A stretch of 64,000 bases of DNA from Peromyscus leucopus. Lineage: Eukaryota; Chordata; Mammalia; Rodentia; Cricetidae. Positions 1-11,946 of this stretch are shown here, in pieces. A program made the translations under genes and the position numbers. Position 1 is the first letter of the stretch. The number at the start of each line of letters is the position of its first letter. The notes beneath the pieces were generated by a model. It was not told the origin of the DNA, did no database searches, and saw only the letters and a program-made list of their open reading frames with translations. The stretch spans positions 68,523,018-68,587,017 of the forward strand of contig NC_051063.1 of NCBI RefSeq assembly GCF_004664715.2. The letters are read 5' to 3'.

Positions 1-68
1 TGGCTGGCTTCCCTAGGTCACATTTACAAAGGGGTTGGATTTTCTGAGGAACTGTGAGACATCACTAA

Positions 69-69
<1 letters not shown>

Positions 70-112
<43 letters not shown>
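70..112. repeat. (CA)n microsatellite
   Basis: About 21 uninterrupted CA dinucleotides followed by a short CACCACCG edge. The purity suggests a young, length-variable locus. No retroelement tail is recognisable on either side. Confidence 0.97.
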
Positions 113-113
<1 letters not shown>

Positions 114-1250
114 ACCGCAAGAAAATGGCTAATGTTAGATAGAACACTATGCCAAAACAAAAGCGGTCCAGCTGCCTTCACTTTCCCACACAAGGAAACT
201 TGCACAGTATGACTGTCACATACCTGCTCACAAGGCACATGTGCACTTGGATTGCTACTATGACCTCAACTTTAGGAAGCCAGTGAATTCCCATGCCCAT
301 ATGGCCACTCAGAAACCTACAGGGTTGTGGCTGATGCTAGACATGCTTGAGTCTAGGCTTGAGAAGCAAACGTCTGGAATGTTCCATTCACTCACTCACA
401 TATCTTCCAAGGGTCAGCCAACACACTGGGCAGGAGGGGAACTCCACTCCAATGTGGTTAAATTAATTTATGCAAATGACATGCAAAAGTCAACCTGGCT
501 TGTGCATTATGTTCCTCCCAGTCCATGGAGAGGGGTTGGGCTCTTCCTGGCCAAGTCAAGCCTTCCACGAACAGGCTGCGCGGATTGCACGTCTGAAGAG
601 TCAGCGGTTGTTGGCGGAGGCAAAGCTCTGCTGACTGTTTAATTTCCCTATCTCCACAGTGAGCTGAAGGCTGGAGGCAAGAATGCCTTCCATGGAAAAA
701 TCTGCTCCATTCCCCTAGGATGAGATGGCCTTATGCTTTCTGCTGCTTTCCAAAGTCACCCCTGCCCGACCCAGCATGCAGCGTGGCACCTCCTTGTGCT
801 GAGTGTCCTGTGACAAAGAACGGAAGCCATGAAAACATCTTGCTCATACCGTGAGGAGAACAGCGGGAAGAAAGGGTCCTGCCCTTTCTTAAACTTGACA
901 GGGCTCTTGCGAAAGCCAAGAGAGACTCTGCTTCATGGCAGAAAAGTGTGGTGTGGATCATCACACTGTTGCTCCAACATGTACATTGACGCACACACGT
1001 TTAAGTCACACAGTGTGTGCCATGTGGCCACATGCCTACCTCCTTGGTAGTCAGCCATTGTTCTCAGGTGGTCCCTCATCCCCACATTTGCCTCTGAGCT
1101 TCAGAAGGTCATGGGGAGTCCCAATTTTGGGATGAGTAAGATATTTCCTTCCTAGAAATGGGAAAGGGCTCTGGTAGCCACTGGGAGAGCTGGGAAGGCC
1201 CTAGGAGGGCTCGCCCTGTGTACCTCAGAAGGACCCCTAGAGACTTTTGC
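113..1250. other. Unique DNA, no gene recognised
   Basis: Mixed-composition DNA of roughly 45-50% GC with no repeat family that I recognise. A 133-codon open frame (241-642) starts with GTG rather than ATG, shows no familiar motif, and has no polyadenylation signal or convincing splice sites around it. I treat it as chance. Confidence 0.5.
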
Positions 1251-1251
1251 C

Positions 1252-1690
1252 ATTAAAAAGGCTGTGATCAAATATCTTGAAAAAAGCAACTTAAAGGAGA
1301 AAGAGTTTGTCACGGCTCACAGTTCCAGAGAGGATGTGGTCTGTTATGGCAGGGAAAGCTTGTCAACAGAAGCATGAGGCCAGCCTGCCCCATTGTGTAA
1401 GCAGTCTGGAAGCAGAGAAAGATGGGGGTGGGGGGCAGAGAGAGGCAGAGATAGACAGAGAGATGAGAAAGAAACAGAGACAGAGAGACAGAGAAACAGG
1501 AAGAGAGGCAGAAAAAGCAGGATGTGGGCCCAGGCTATAAAACTCAAATCCACCCCCAGTGATGTACTTTCTTACTTTCTCCGGCAAGACTCTGCCTCCT
1601 AAAGTTTCTATAACTTCCTCAAAGATCACCACCAGGTGGGAACCAAGAGTTCAGACACATGAGCCTGTGGGGGACATTTCACACGTAATC
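1252..1690 (-). mobile_element. Degraded MaLR (MT-type) LTR with purine-rich expansion
   Basis: The plus strand carries the reverse complement of a rodent MaLR LTR: an AAAGCAACTTAAAGGAGAAAG block near 1285, a CGGCTCACAGTTCCAGAG block, a TATGGCAGGGAAAGC block, and a distal CACATGAGCCTGTGGGGG ACATTTCACA block near 1660. The same order of blocks recurs in other copies in this window. A GA/CAGA-rich tract (about 1420-1520) interrupts it and inflates its length. It is a solo, strongly diverged copy and its exact subfamily is uncertain. Confidence 0.6.
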
Positions 1691-2120
1691 CACGATCTGG
1701 CACTCACCTCTGAGATGCCTTCCTGCCAAGTGCCTGGACCATTCTAAGTGCTGGGTAGTCTGCTGAAGTTCATTTGGACCTCAACTTGAGAAGTCAGGTG
1801 TCCTCTCGACTACGGCAGACTTTCCACCCAGCAACTCACTCTCCCTGCTCTGGAAGGCAGATGTCTACCAGGCCTTTGACAACAAGATGCATTGCACAGC
1901 TAAACCAAACTCCAAATCCCATTAAGGATGTGGAGTCTCCTCTCAAGTTGATGCTAATGTGTAAATGACTGATCTTAGCCTCTGTCCTGAGAATAGGCCT
2001 GGTGAACAATTACATCTAGCAAGAGGCAGTTCCCTTTTGGGGAGCTGGAGGGAAGGGGCTTTCTTTTATTAAACATCTGCTATGCCCTCTGTCTGTTGGT
2101 GGTGCTAAAAGTGAAGTATT
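1691..2120. other. Unique DNA
   Basis: No repeat, ORF or regulatory motif stands out between the MaLR remnant and the old B1. Confidence 0.5.
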
Positions 2121-2256
2121 CTTTTTTTCAGGGGTTTTGGTTGGAGAGGTGAGGCAGGGTCTTACTATGTAGCCAAGCTGGCTCAAAGTCAAGATTGCCC
2201 TGCCTTTACCTTTCAAATACTATACATTCTAGGCATGCACCCCCCATGCCTGGCCT
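2121..2256 (-). mobile_element. Old B1-type SINE, antisense
   Basis: Reverse-complement B1 (7SL-derived) signature: a T-run at the left, then GAGGCAGGGTCTTACTATGT, an AGCCAAGCTGGCTC block, a CTGCCTTTACC block, and a terminal GCATGCACCCCCCATGCCTGGCC. Divergence from young B1 is high, fitting an early B1/proto-B1 copy. Pol III would read it on the minus strand, but the A and B boxes are degraded. Confidence 0.7.
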
Positions 2257-3369
2257 CTGTCATCTATTTACACTTGCCCAGCTTAGTCTGGAGGCTTCTC
2301 TGTGGAGTTAATGAATTTAGCACCTACCGAATTGCAGAGACTGATCACCACCCTTATGCCAGGACAGGGACCTGACCAAAGACCCAGACTGCGATCATGT
2401 GAGGCCTGGTTGTTCCCATCTCCAAGTGGGTATAAAGTGCTTCAGTGCTAGAATAGGACTGGAGTGCCCCAGAGAGAAGGCTTATCTCTCTGTGCAGGTA
2501 ACACCAATGAAGTATGGGAGATGCCCTTCCTACACTGCTGGAAGAGAACCAAGATGGGCATATGGCAACACCAAAGCTGGATCGCTGAGCTGAGAGAAGC
2601 CCCTCTCTGAACTTTGGCTAGAGGAACACAAGAGCACACAGTGTCCTTATGAAAGAGGATGACACCTTTACGTGACTAGCTGGGGCACTCCCTGAGCCAC
2701 CTAAATCCAGCCACACAGTGGGAACTAGTTAGTTTTTTTTTTTTTTTTTTAGTTGCTTCCTGGAGAAATCAAGCGACTGCAGAATTCTCTAAAGATGTCT
2801 CTGTCCCCAGATCAATTGGGAGCCTCATTCATCTGGTGAGCCCACAGGTAGAAACCAGAAAAGCAATAATGAAACCTTTGTGGGCTTGTTGGTCCCTGGC
2901 TCACATGCAGATTGGTCAGGATGGATATTCTTCAATTGGAAAAGAAGAAAATGTGCAGGTGTGGGGGGTGTTTGTGTACTTGTGCTTTTTAGGTTAGGTT
3001 ACTGCACGGATGGGTAGAGAGAGGCGAAGGGGGACAAAGAGCGGCCCAGTCCTGTTCTTGCTGGTTTACTCAGTCTTCATCATGCCAGGGCTGTGTGGAA
3101 TGTCAGGATGAGGGCCTCTGTTTCGAAAAAGGAAGCCTTCCTGAGATACAAGGGCGTCATGCATGCCTAGAAAGGTCCCTGCTGCCTACAGCCGGAAACT
3201 GGCCCTTCACTCCCCATTGCCAAGACATCCTGAAAAGATGCTGATCAACTCTGCATGATGGAGGAGAAGACCATTAGTGGGCAATTAATATTTCAGGATT
3301 CCATCTTAATTGTCAAAAAAAAAAAAGTTCATTTTGGAAGCAAAGGTTTTTTTTTTTTTAATCTTGATT
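2257..3369. other. Unique DNA with an 18-bp poly-T tract
   Basis: Apart from a T18 run (2733-2750) and A/T homopolymers near 3316-3360, this stretch is non-repetitive. The segment around 3260-3315 is AT-rich, with CATTAG, CAATTAATATT and TTAATTGTC cores, and may be the flank of the candidate island that follows. Confidence 0.4.
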
Positions 3370-3850
3370 TTTAAACCCTTAACATAATGATGGAATGACT
3401 AATATGGAATGGATACATTTTTAACAGACTTCTTTGAAAAGGCATCAAAGCTGAACTCGAGCACAGGAGCATGGGCGGGAACAGGGGACACGGCGGGGCT
3501 GGCAGCAAGCTGCCCCCGCCTGTGCCAGCTCCGTGCTCTGACAGAACAAGTGTTGCATGAGATGTGAAGGATGACTGTGGCGGCCTGGCAGCCCTGGAGC
3601 AGGTGTTCCTCGTCCTCATTTGCAGTGGAGCGTGGCCCCTGGCTCAGCCAGCCGGAGCCAGCGCCTGGCAGCCCCTCATGTACCTGTGTGCAGAGAGCTG
3701 CTAATGATAATGGATGCAGGCCGATTAGGCAGCCCATTTGGAATGGCCCGAAGTGGCCATGAGTCAGTGACTCTCCGGGGGAGCAACATGCTGGAGTCCC
3801 CGGAGGCCTCTGGACTGTCCCTTAGGTCTTTTTGTCCAGGTTAGGATGAG
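3370..3850. promoter_or_regulatory. Candidate noncoding regulatory island
   Basis: Non-repetitive, locally GC-rich block between AT-rich shoulders. Seen directly: a consensus AP-1 site TGAGTCA (3760-3766) inside a palindrome GAGTCA-G-TGACTC (3761-3773), homeodomain-type TAATGATAATGG and CGATTAGG cores around 3703-3727, and a 7-bp inverted repeat GCTGGCA/TGCCAGC (3498-3529). Overlapping frames of 60-112 codons in several phases on both strands agree with compositional bias rather than coding. Regulatory function is inferred; conservation cannot be judged from one genome. Confidence 0.35.
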
Positions 3851-5755
3851 TCACAGGTCTCAGAGCAAGGATGCTAGACTCTCAATCCTTGCCTCCCCAG
3901 TGCTGAAGTGGTATTAATCCCTGCTTAATAACATGAAAGGACATATGGCTTACTGCTGCTCTCAGGGAAGCCACTAGATAGGGCATTGCTGGTCACGGGG
4001 CTGTTGGAACTCCGAGTGTGCCCCCCATTTGCCATACTCCTCATGGGCCAGGCCTAGCTTCCATCTGTTCTTCTTTGAGCTCAGCTTGTCTATATACCGC
4101 TTTGCCGAGGGTCCTCATGGACTCAGGATACAACATGGCCAAGTTACCTGCCTGGCCTCAGATGTCAGCTCGCTACTCAGACAGACTGAGTGTTGTATGA
4201 GAAATGAAGGATGATGTGGTTGAGTTATTTCTCTTCCTTAGTCTAACTCCTGGCTTCTCAATGCCCCAGCTTCATTCTAATAAAAGGAGGGCAGCAGGGC
4301 CGTCTCAGTCTGGAACCTTCCTCAGGACTGGGAAGAACCAGGCATGTGGTGGGCAAGCATGGGTTCTAACACTTACAGGGTCAGTAGATGTCAACCCAAA
4401 CACAGTCACATCTAACCAGGCATTGCAGAGACTTTCATAGTGCTGTCACACTGACGTCATGCCTGCCATGCTCCCTCCCTCAGAAGCCATTTTCGAGGGA
4501 CAGAACTGGAGGTGTCACAAATCAGATTCCAAGAGAGATGTGTGGTAGACAGATCCTCAAAGGGCAGGAAGACATCCCAAAGGCAGCCTCCCCAGAAAGC
4601 CTCAAGAGTTTACATCCCCAATTGGAGGCATTCCTGGATCATCCAAGCAAGCCAGCATGCAGGTGGGTGACTTTCCTTGTGTCTAACCACAGTATAAACG
4701 AGCATCTATCAACCCCCCTGGTACCCAGGGAGATGAATTGGAGTAGCAGAGGATGAAGCTGCAAAGTGCACAGCCATTGTTCCCCTTCCTGTCGCTCCAG
4801 GGTGCTCTAGGTCAGACCTTGTCACAGGCTAGCATCTCTGTGTGAGAATACCTGACTTACAGGTACCAGAGGCTGAGGAACAAATGTTCCCAATTGCTAT
4901 GGGGAAAGCCTGCGAGCCTTGTGTGTACACAGACAGCCCCAGCACTGTCTGCTGCAGGACCCAGGGTACTGAGTACTCAGCTTCCTTGCCAGCATGGTCT
5001 GTTCAAAGAGAGGCAGCACCTACAGGCTACTTACTAGCCCCCAGTCAGTGCTGAATTAGTTTAGTCCACTGTTTGGGGGAGTTGGTGATAAGGTCAACGG
5101 GATGGCCCTTACCTTAGGTTGGTGAGTTATACCTCAGGTATCTGTGAAGTTAGTTGTTGCAACCCAACCAAGGAGGCCCACTACAGACTTTGAAAGCAGC
5201 AGGTTCCTGAGAACCAGTTACTTAGGAACCATGTCCATCAAGTGTTTCAAGAAACCAGTGGTAGGCCTATTATTCCTTTACTCACCAGAGTGTTTCATGC
5301 GTGTTTATCCATTTTTCATTACTGGGATAAACTGGTCTGGACACGTCTACTTTCTCTGAGACAGTTCTACCTGTCACCCTCTCACGCCATGTGAAGCTAC
5401 CTTGGGAAGAAGGGGAGGGAGGCATGGCCACACCTTCTGCCCCTAGACTAAATCCAAACAATTATGCAAATGACCTGTCTGTGTGTGGAGGAACCCTGCT
5501 TGACTCACAAGTCACCCTCTGTGCTGCAGTTGGTCATGTGCCATGGAAAATCGTCCGTCATTGTCCAAAAGGATTCCAGAAAAATCGCAGCTCCCTGCCT
5601 ACAGACAGGTTTGAGCCTTGCCAAATGAGGAATAACTTGATAAAGCGCTGGACACTCAGGGTCAGAAGGACCCAACACATGGCACAGATCAACCAAAAAG
5701 TGATTGACAGCTTGTCCAACCCCAAGTGATCAGCCCTAAACACATAAATTCAGTA
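3851..5755. other. Unique DNA, no gene recognised
   Basis: No recognisable repeat. A 122-codon frame (4388-4756) and a 112-codon frame (5391-5729) are open, but they show no domain-like pattern and no coding-exon context. Confidence 0.45.
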
Positions 5756-5756
5756 A

Positions 5757-5758
5757 GT

Positions 5759-5802
<44 letters not shown>
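5757..5802. repeat. (GA)n microsatellite
   Basis: About 16 pure GA units from 5761, then an interrupted GAAAGAGAGAAAA tail. Purine-rich DNA continues downstream to about 5890. Confidence 0.95.
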
Positions 5803-5803
<1 letters not shown>

Positions 5804-8800
5804 TGAGTATAAGGAAGTTGTGAGTTGGAGAGGGAATGAAGGGATATGGGAAAAGTTGGAGGAGGGAAAGGAAGGTGGGAAGAATATGAATACAGTAATC
5901 TTATATGAAATTCTCAAAAAACAAAACAAAACATATTAATTGAAAAAAGAAAGCAGCTGAAAAACTTCAACAGAGTCCAGCACCACTCAGGTGTCCCAGG
6001 CAGAGACACCAGCCCTCTCATGCCATCTGAGGCACTTCCCGCCTTGTTTCCATCCTCCCCAGGCTCTACCACTGTGGTCATCCAGGACCCCAGCCCTTTC
6101 CACCCTGGCCGGACTTCCATAGTGGTCGGCGAAATGGCCTGGCGCCCCTCCGTCAGCAGTGAAGTGTGCTGTTCCAGAGAAAATCTCTACCGTACGTAAT
6201 ATATCAATACCCAATATGGGAGCAATTTAACTTCTTAATTTATAGCTGTGGCAACAAGATTTTCAAACTGGTCATGAAATATTACCCTCCTCCTCTAACC
6301 GGGGGTCTTGGGGTTCTGTATTGGGAATCCGACGAGCGGCTCGGGAAGCAAGGGGTGGTTTATGGGGCATCTCTCAGGGAACAGTGTTATAGTAAAGTTA
6401 GGTGACAGGAGGAATAGAGATGGCAGCGTTAAACTACAAAACTCCAAATAAAAAAATACACCGTCTTCCTTTCTTGGCCAAACAAGCAGAGTTATTATTA
6501 CCGTTGTTGTTTTATGGCCTTTTTCAGAGAAGAATTACAGTATGATGGCTACCAAAAGCAAGAGTATAGTTATGTATGACTGTGCCTGGACTCAGATACC
6601 ACCGCCTCACCAGGCTGTCACATTCCCAAGCTGGCTGTCAAATACACAGACACCTGCCCGCCCTGTATCTCCCCTGACTACAGGTTGGCCGGGGTCTTCC
6701 ACGTCAAGTCTTGGCAGTTGCAGGATCTGGGGCATCACCAGGCCTTTGTTGTTCAAGTTTGGAGTCCTAGCCTGGAGACCCGATTGCCCCTGGAGTGCTC
6801 AGTCTGGAGACCAAGTTATCTCCGGAGTGCAGGGGAGTGCCCTGCTCAAGCCTCCTGGGACACAGCAGAACCTGCAGCAACAGGGACACAGAGGGGAAGG
6901 CATTTGATCCATACCAGGTCCTGTTTTCCAAGCTACAGAGACGACAGGCAGCTGAGACAGGGCTTCTCAAGAAGTTGGTTTGCTTCCCACAGTCTCCTCT
7001 CTGCACACTCTGCTCAGTGCTTGACTGTGGTGTTCAACAGGACCATGAGGACCTGAGTGTAGGCCATTCATCTTTGTGACTGTCCTATGAGGTGGACATG
7101 TCCATCCTTATGGATGAAGGTATGGGAAATGGAAGAGCAAAGATGTTAACTCACACTGTTAGTTCACAGACTAGTTGAAGAGGCCAGTGGTTGCTCATAA
7201 ACCTTTAGGGATGAAAAGAACATTCTGACCATCTATTATTATTTCTTTAAATCCTTATTCAGTTTAGCAATGGTCTTAATAGCCAATGGGCCACCTTGAC
7301 CCAAGACAGGTAAGTGGCATTGTCCTTGCTGGTGTATCTGGCTTGGTGGACATCACAGTCACTGGTGGATGTGTATCCCTGCAGTTCACAACTGGAACAG
7401 ACAGAATCCAGAGTCACCCCTTTGTTATCTCACAGAACAAGAAGACATTTTTCAGTAATTCTCTTACTCTCTCTAAAGAAGCCAGGAAGAAAAGAAAATT
7501 AGGCCCTCGCCCTCCAATCATCCACAAGATGGCTAAATAATAAATAGGTGGAGAACAAAGAGATTCTGTATGAAATGTGGTTTGTGATGTAGGCGGGAGA
7601 TTGAGACTCCCACCGCCGGTGAATCAGTTGGACCTGTTCTGCTGACAGGGGCTGGAGGAGCCGCCATACCTGTCTCTCCGGGTATGGCAGAGGCAGGTCT
7701 ATGTGAGAAATGGGGGTGTGTGCTTCCAGGATTTCCTAGCACTTTGGATCCTCGTCTTCGGTAAACAGATAATGGGCCTGATGAGGAGAAAGGACTGACC
7801 TGTCCACATTGCTTGCAGAAACCCATCTGGATTCTCTACACCAGGACATAAGGGAACATGAAGTGGTGCTCCTGAATAGAAGGGGACATGAAGTAAGCCG
7901 TCCCTGTGGCTGTTGTGACCTGTCAGTGGGTCCTGAGCTGTCTGCATCTCTGTTCAAAGACACTGCATTGTCAAGGGAAGGGAGGCAGGAGAAGGAAGAA
8001 GGGACCCATGCAGATCATCTGAGAAGGAGGCAGAAATCATGAAAGAAAAAAGTGGCATCAGCTCCGGCTTTCTGTGTGCTGAGCACCATGACGTGCAAGA
8101 GTTAGAGTCCAGCTGTATGCCCATGGTTTAAAGGAACAGCCTGACCATATCTCAGGTCTGTGGCTTTGGGAAGGCATCTTAACCTCTTGAATAGAACTTG
8201 TCTTGTCTACAAAACAGGTCTGAGAGCATGAGCCAAGTGTCATTGTTAAGTTCCAGGAAACAATAGGCAAAGCATGCCAAAGAAGCTCAACCGTTTTTAC
8301 CATTCCCAGGGACTTCATTGAGAAGTTTCTTACCAATCCAGTGCCCTGTATTTTCCAGTCTGATTTCAGTAGACATCTCTCTAATTCTCATTTAATCCAT
8401 TGCCATACCATCAGATGGTAACTATCTGGGTTTCTTGATGGTGAGTCTGTCTGTCTGTCTATCTGCTGGGCAGCATAGTCACTCTCTGCTGGCTGTTCAA
8501 GGACCGTTCTAAATGCTGGGCCTAGAGGAGAAGCGCAGGAGTGCTTGTCCTTAGAAGGCAGAGACTGGTAAATCCTGGAGAGCCATTTTTATGGTTCCCA
8601 GAGGGAATGTCACCAGACTGTTGCATGGGAATGTCAGACCCTTAGGTCTTTCACTGTCCAGTCCTGTGAACGAGGCCCTGATGGGAGACAGACCCCTCAA
8701 ATGAGTTCTCACCATCACACAGTCACCCTTCAGAAGACCATCCTACATGTCTCTCTTAGACCTGCTGCTGTTGACAACAGGGGCTTTATCAGAAGATCTT

Positions 8801-9240
8801 TTACCAAAAGATCCTGTGTTTTTGCCTTTCCTGTCAGTCAACATGCTGAGTCTATTTGCCAAGAGGCAGAAACAGACAAAGCCCTCTTCCGAATCTGGTA
8901 AAAGCTTCCACCTGAGTCCTGTCTCCTGTAGTTCAAAGCCTGCTGCAGGTGTCCCTCCCGCTATGATGGCAGGGAAGGCTTAGTCGTCCAAAGCAACACG
9001 GAGGTTGTTGCTCAGAGGAACCTGGCACATGAATACAGTAGCAAGTAAGGATGAAGTGTGGATGATTTAGAGGACAGTGCTCCCGAGGAGGAAGGAGAGA
9101 CCATTCTTACCGATGAAGCCATTCCTAATGTCCCTAATGGCTGTGCCTACCAAGTCCCTTTTCTCCCCACTCTTCCTAGGCCAGGAAGCTGCACTCTGTT
9201 AACTAATAAGAAAGAACCTTTAAAAAAAATCACAGGTGAA
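5803..9240. other. Long unique stretch, no gene recognised
   Basis: No recognisable SINE, LINE or LTR in about 3.4 kb. Local points: CpG-containing DNA near 6120-6350 (TACCGTACGTAA, CCGACGAGCGGCTCGGG), unusual in this CpG-poor window, and a short TCTG repeat at 8445-8462. Open frames are below 125 codons. The CpG-bearing patch is too short and too AT-rich nearby to call a CpG island. Confidence 0.4.
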
Positions 9241-9430
9241 GCCAAGCAGTGGTGGTGCAGCCTTTAATTCTAACACTTAGGAGGCAGAGCCAGCAGAGCT
9301 CTGTGAGATCAAGACCAGCCTGGTCTACAAAGTCAGTTCCAGGATAGCCAGAGCTGTTACACAGAGAAACCCTGTGTCAGAAACAACAACAACCAAAAAA
9401 CAAACAAATAAATAACCAACCAACCAAAAA
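9241..9430 (+). mobile_element. B1 SINE, full-length, with target-site duplication
   Basis: Clear B1: GCCAAGCAGTGGTGGTGCAG head, CCTTTAATTC (B1 CCTTTAATCCC), GAGGCAGAG, GACCAGCCTGGTCTACAAAG, GTTCCAGGATAGCCAG, AGAGAAACCCTGTGTC, then an A-rich tail of AAC/AAAC/AAAT/CCAA units. A matching AAAAATCAC lies just left of the head (9225-9233) and at the end of the tail (9426-9434), consistent with a target-site duplication made by L1 machinery. Confidence 0.93.
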
Positions 9431-10189
9431 TCACGAATGATCTAGTGTGAGAGAAGGCTTCATGTCAAGTCTAATACAATTTTCTGGAAGGTTCCAATTA
9501 GATGGTGCTAAGTTTGGGCACACAGCTCCTGATGAAGAGGGGAGGAGGAGGAGCTATCCAAACAGGGGATGCAGGAGGAGGATGGGGAGTCCACATAGAC
9601 ACATTCAGTCTGTTGCTAACCTGTACCCCTTGTGCCCTCCACCAAGCCCCAGAACAGACAAGCCCCCTAGCCGCTCTGAAAGGAGGGGTGGGGGAATTCT
9701 CTGGTGATTCACTAAGTGTTTCCTTCATAGTCTCAGGTAACCAATTAGAAGTCACACTGTAGGTGACAGCATCACTGTGACAGGGGAAGGGTGAGACCCC
9801 AGAGCAGGCCTCTGCTGTCTCTACATTCTCTGATTGTCACTTAGAGAAAAGGTCCAAATGTTTCCGAAGGACCCAGGCTGTGATTCACAAGCCTAGGATG
9901 TGAGAAAAAGATATAGCTAATGCTGATGGACCTTCTGTGGACCACTTGCAGACTCTCTCAGCAGGAGAGTCACCTAAGGTCCAGCCCTTCCGACCCAATG
10001 CCCAGCAACCACAGAGCTTCGTATGCTGGGGCACACAGGGGAGCGGAGTTGGTTGACACCAAGCCCCTACTGCCAAAGGCCCTTGGAGAAAGCCCTGCTG
10101 TCTGATTAAGCTGTCCCCTTCCTTCTGGCAGGCAGCTGGGGCTGGTGGCATTTCTCCTTGCAACTGGCTGCCTTCAATCTAGTCCCAAG
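9431..10189. other. Unique DNA
   Basis: No repeat recognised. Frames of 85-92 codons overlap in several phases on both strands at 9447-9762, which suggests compositional openness rather than a gene. Confidence 0.45.
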
Positions 10190-10720
10190 GCCCCTGCTCC
10201 CTGGTAGCCATGTTTCTACATTCTGCTAATTATGCCTGCGCACAGCTTTTCACAGCAGAAGGAGAGGAGATAGGGGAAGAGAAAAGAAAGCCAAAAACTC
10301 TGTAATGAAATTTTAAAATCACAGGGCTCCTGCCGTTCATGGGTTCCCAGTCTCCAAAAGCATCAAATATTGTTTCATCCTGCAACTCAAACGTGTGTCT
10401 ATCTCAACGATATCTGGGCACATTAACTTGGAGCGAAGTCCTGAGATGACAGCAATGGCGGCCGAGTGCGGTGGCCTCACCCACCAGGCCCTACATAGCT
10501 AATTGGTCACTTTGTCCAGCTGAGCCATGGGGGTTCCTGGCTGTGGCAGTCATTAAAAGCTGCTGAAGTCTGCATCACTTTGAATCGGGCGCTGTCCTCT
10601 TGCTCGAGATGCTTTTAAGCACCTGCCTGCCCAGCATCCTTCTTCCTACTGGAAAAGCTTCTGGCTTTTTAATGGGGGCTTAGGATAACTTAATCAACAT
10701 TCTCCAGTCCCTTTCATAAG
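10190..10720. promoter_or_regulatory. Candidate regulatory island rich in homeodomain-type cores
   Basis: Repeat-free block containing TAATTA (10227-10232), an NRF1-like TGCGCA (10237-10242), AATATTGTTTCATCCTGCAA, an inverted CCAAT box ATTGG (10502-10506), CATTAAAA (10551-10558), an E-box CACCTG (10620-10625), TTTTTAATGGGG (near 10666) and CTTAATCAACATT. It contains several CpGs in a CpG-poor window. This mix is typical of deeply conserved developmental enhancers, but that reading is inference from composition only. Confidence 0.4.
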
Positions 10721-10875
10721 GAAGAGGTGTGGGGGCCACTTTGGGGGAAAGGCTGGTTCCACTTGCTCCAGTCCTTATGCGTGTCTGTGTACGTATGAGG
10801 GCACGTATGCATAAAAGTGTACATTAGTGCTGAGTATGTGTGTGAGTGTATATGTGTGCATGAATTGTATGAGGG

Positions 10876-10959
<84 letters not shown>

Positions 10960-10991
10960 CAGAGGGACAGAGAGACAGAGAGACAGAGAGA
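10876..10991. repeat. Compound (TG)n(AG)n(GACAGA)n microsatellite
   Basis: About 11 TG units pass directly into about 29 AG units and then into degenerate GACAGAGG/GACAGAGA units. TG-rich DNA precedes it from about 10800. Confidence 0.95.
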
Positions 10992-11000
10992 CACTACTGA

Positions 11001-11120
11001 AAGTACCTGCCCAGCACTGAGATTACAGGTGAATGAAGCTTCATTTGGCTTTTCATGTGGCTGTGGAGATCTGAACCCAGGTTCATGCTTTCATAGAAAC
11101 TGCTTTAGTGACCGAGCTCC
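11001..11120 (-). mobile_element. tRNA-headed SINE fragment, antisense
   Basis: The plus strand shows the reversed SINE pattern CCAGCACTGAGATTACAGG, then GATCTGAACCCAGGTTCATG (complement of a degraded tRNA-type B box), then a GAAACTGCTTTAGTGACCG block corresponding to a tRNA-like head. It abuts the compound microsatellite, which may have grown from its tail. Probably the composite family also seen at 13571-13911, truncated. Confidence 0.55.
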
Positions 11121-11132
11121 TTATATCATTCC

Positions 11133-11600
11133 ATTAAAAAGAATATTTTTGAGAATTTCATGCACGAGTACTGTGTCTACCATTGCTCTTCTCCTTCCAC
11201 CTCCCCCCATGCTTCCCCCAAACTCCCTCTTAAATTCATGTCCTGGTTTTCTTTATCATTTCCTTAATTATTGTTTTCTACACACGATTTTCCACCCCAC
11301 TTAGTGCCGCTTGTGTACATGTTTAGGGCTGATCCCTCGGGACTGGATAATCTGGTAGGGTGCACATCCCTGGAGAAAGGTGATTCTCCCATGCTCAGCA
11401 GCCATTGATGGCTGTTGCCTAGATCTCTTCATCTAGAAATGGGGCCTTGTGGGGTTTACCCCATCCATGCTGGCATGTGACTGGTGCTGTCATTGTGCAA
11501 GTCTTGGTTCTGAAACCATATTTGGGATTTCACAGGTGCCGTATCCCTATCATATCTAGCAGATAACATCCTTTGTTCCCTCCAGAATAAACCTCTCCAC
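11133..11600 (-). mobile_element. Rodent L1 (Lx-like) 3' end, antisense
   Basis: Matches by eye the antisense of a rodent L1 3' region: GAGAATTTCATGCACGAGTA, pyrimidine-rich CTCCTTCCACCTCCCCCCATG, AAACTCCCTCTTAAATTCATG, a TAGTGCCGCTTGTGTACATG block, GTTTAGGGCTGATCCCTCGG, ATTCTCCCATGCTCAGCAG, and GGGGCCTTGTGGGGTTTACC. Only 3' sequence is present, so the copy is 5'-truncated and non-coding. The right boundary is approximate. Confidence 0.72.
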
Positions 11601-11946
11601 CGTGTCAGCATGGTAAGGTGTTTGTCAATCGATGCAATAGGTCCTCCACATTGCCAGGAACAAGTGATGCAGACTTGCTTGTGAACAGATCCCAGATAGG
11701 AAGGACTTGGCCAAGCAGTCGCTACTGTATCTTTGACAGCTGACCAAAACAAATGCCAGTGTCGTCCACGTTGGTTCACTCCATTTATCTGTTGTTGTTG
11801 AGGACTGCTGTGAATTGCACACATAAACACTGTGTCATGAACAGCTAGGAATACTGTTGAAACTGAGAAGAAAGGACAGCTAGAAATCAGGACCAAGCCC
11901 AAATCTAGGCCCCCGGGCTGAATATCCCCATAGTGACCTCTGTAAC
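11601..11946. other. Unassigned DNA right of the L1 3' end
   Basis: This could be further diverged L1 sequence or unique DNA. A 148-codon minus-strand frame runs 11456-11902 across the L1 3' UTR boundary, so it is not credible as a gene. Confidence 0.35.

Noticed and set aside
1626..1642. CTCF-like CCACCAGGTGGG
   Set aside because: Several core positions mismatch the CTCF consensus and it lies in a degraded LTR; the similar string near 35526 is no better.
11456..11902. 148-codon minus-strand frame
   Set aside because: Runs through an L1 3' untranslated region into unassigned DNA, so a conserved protein is implausible.
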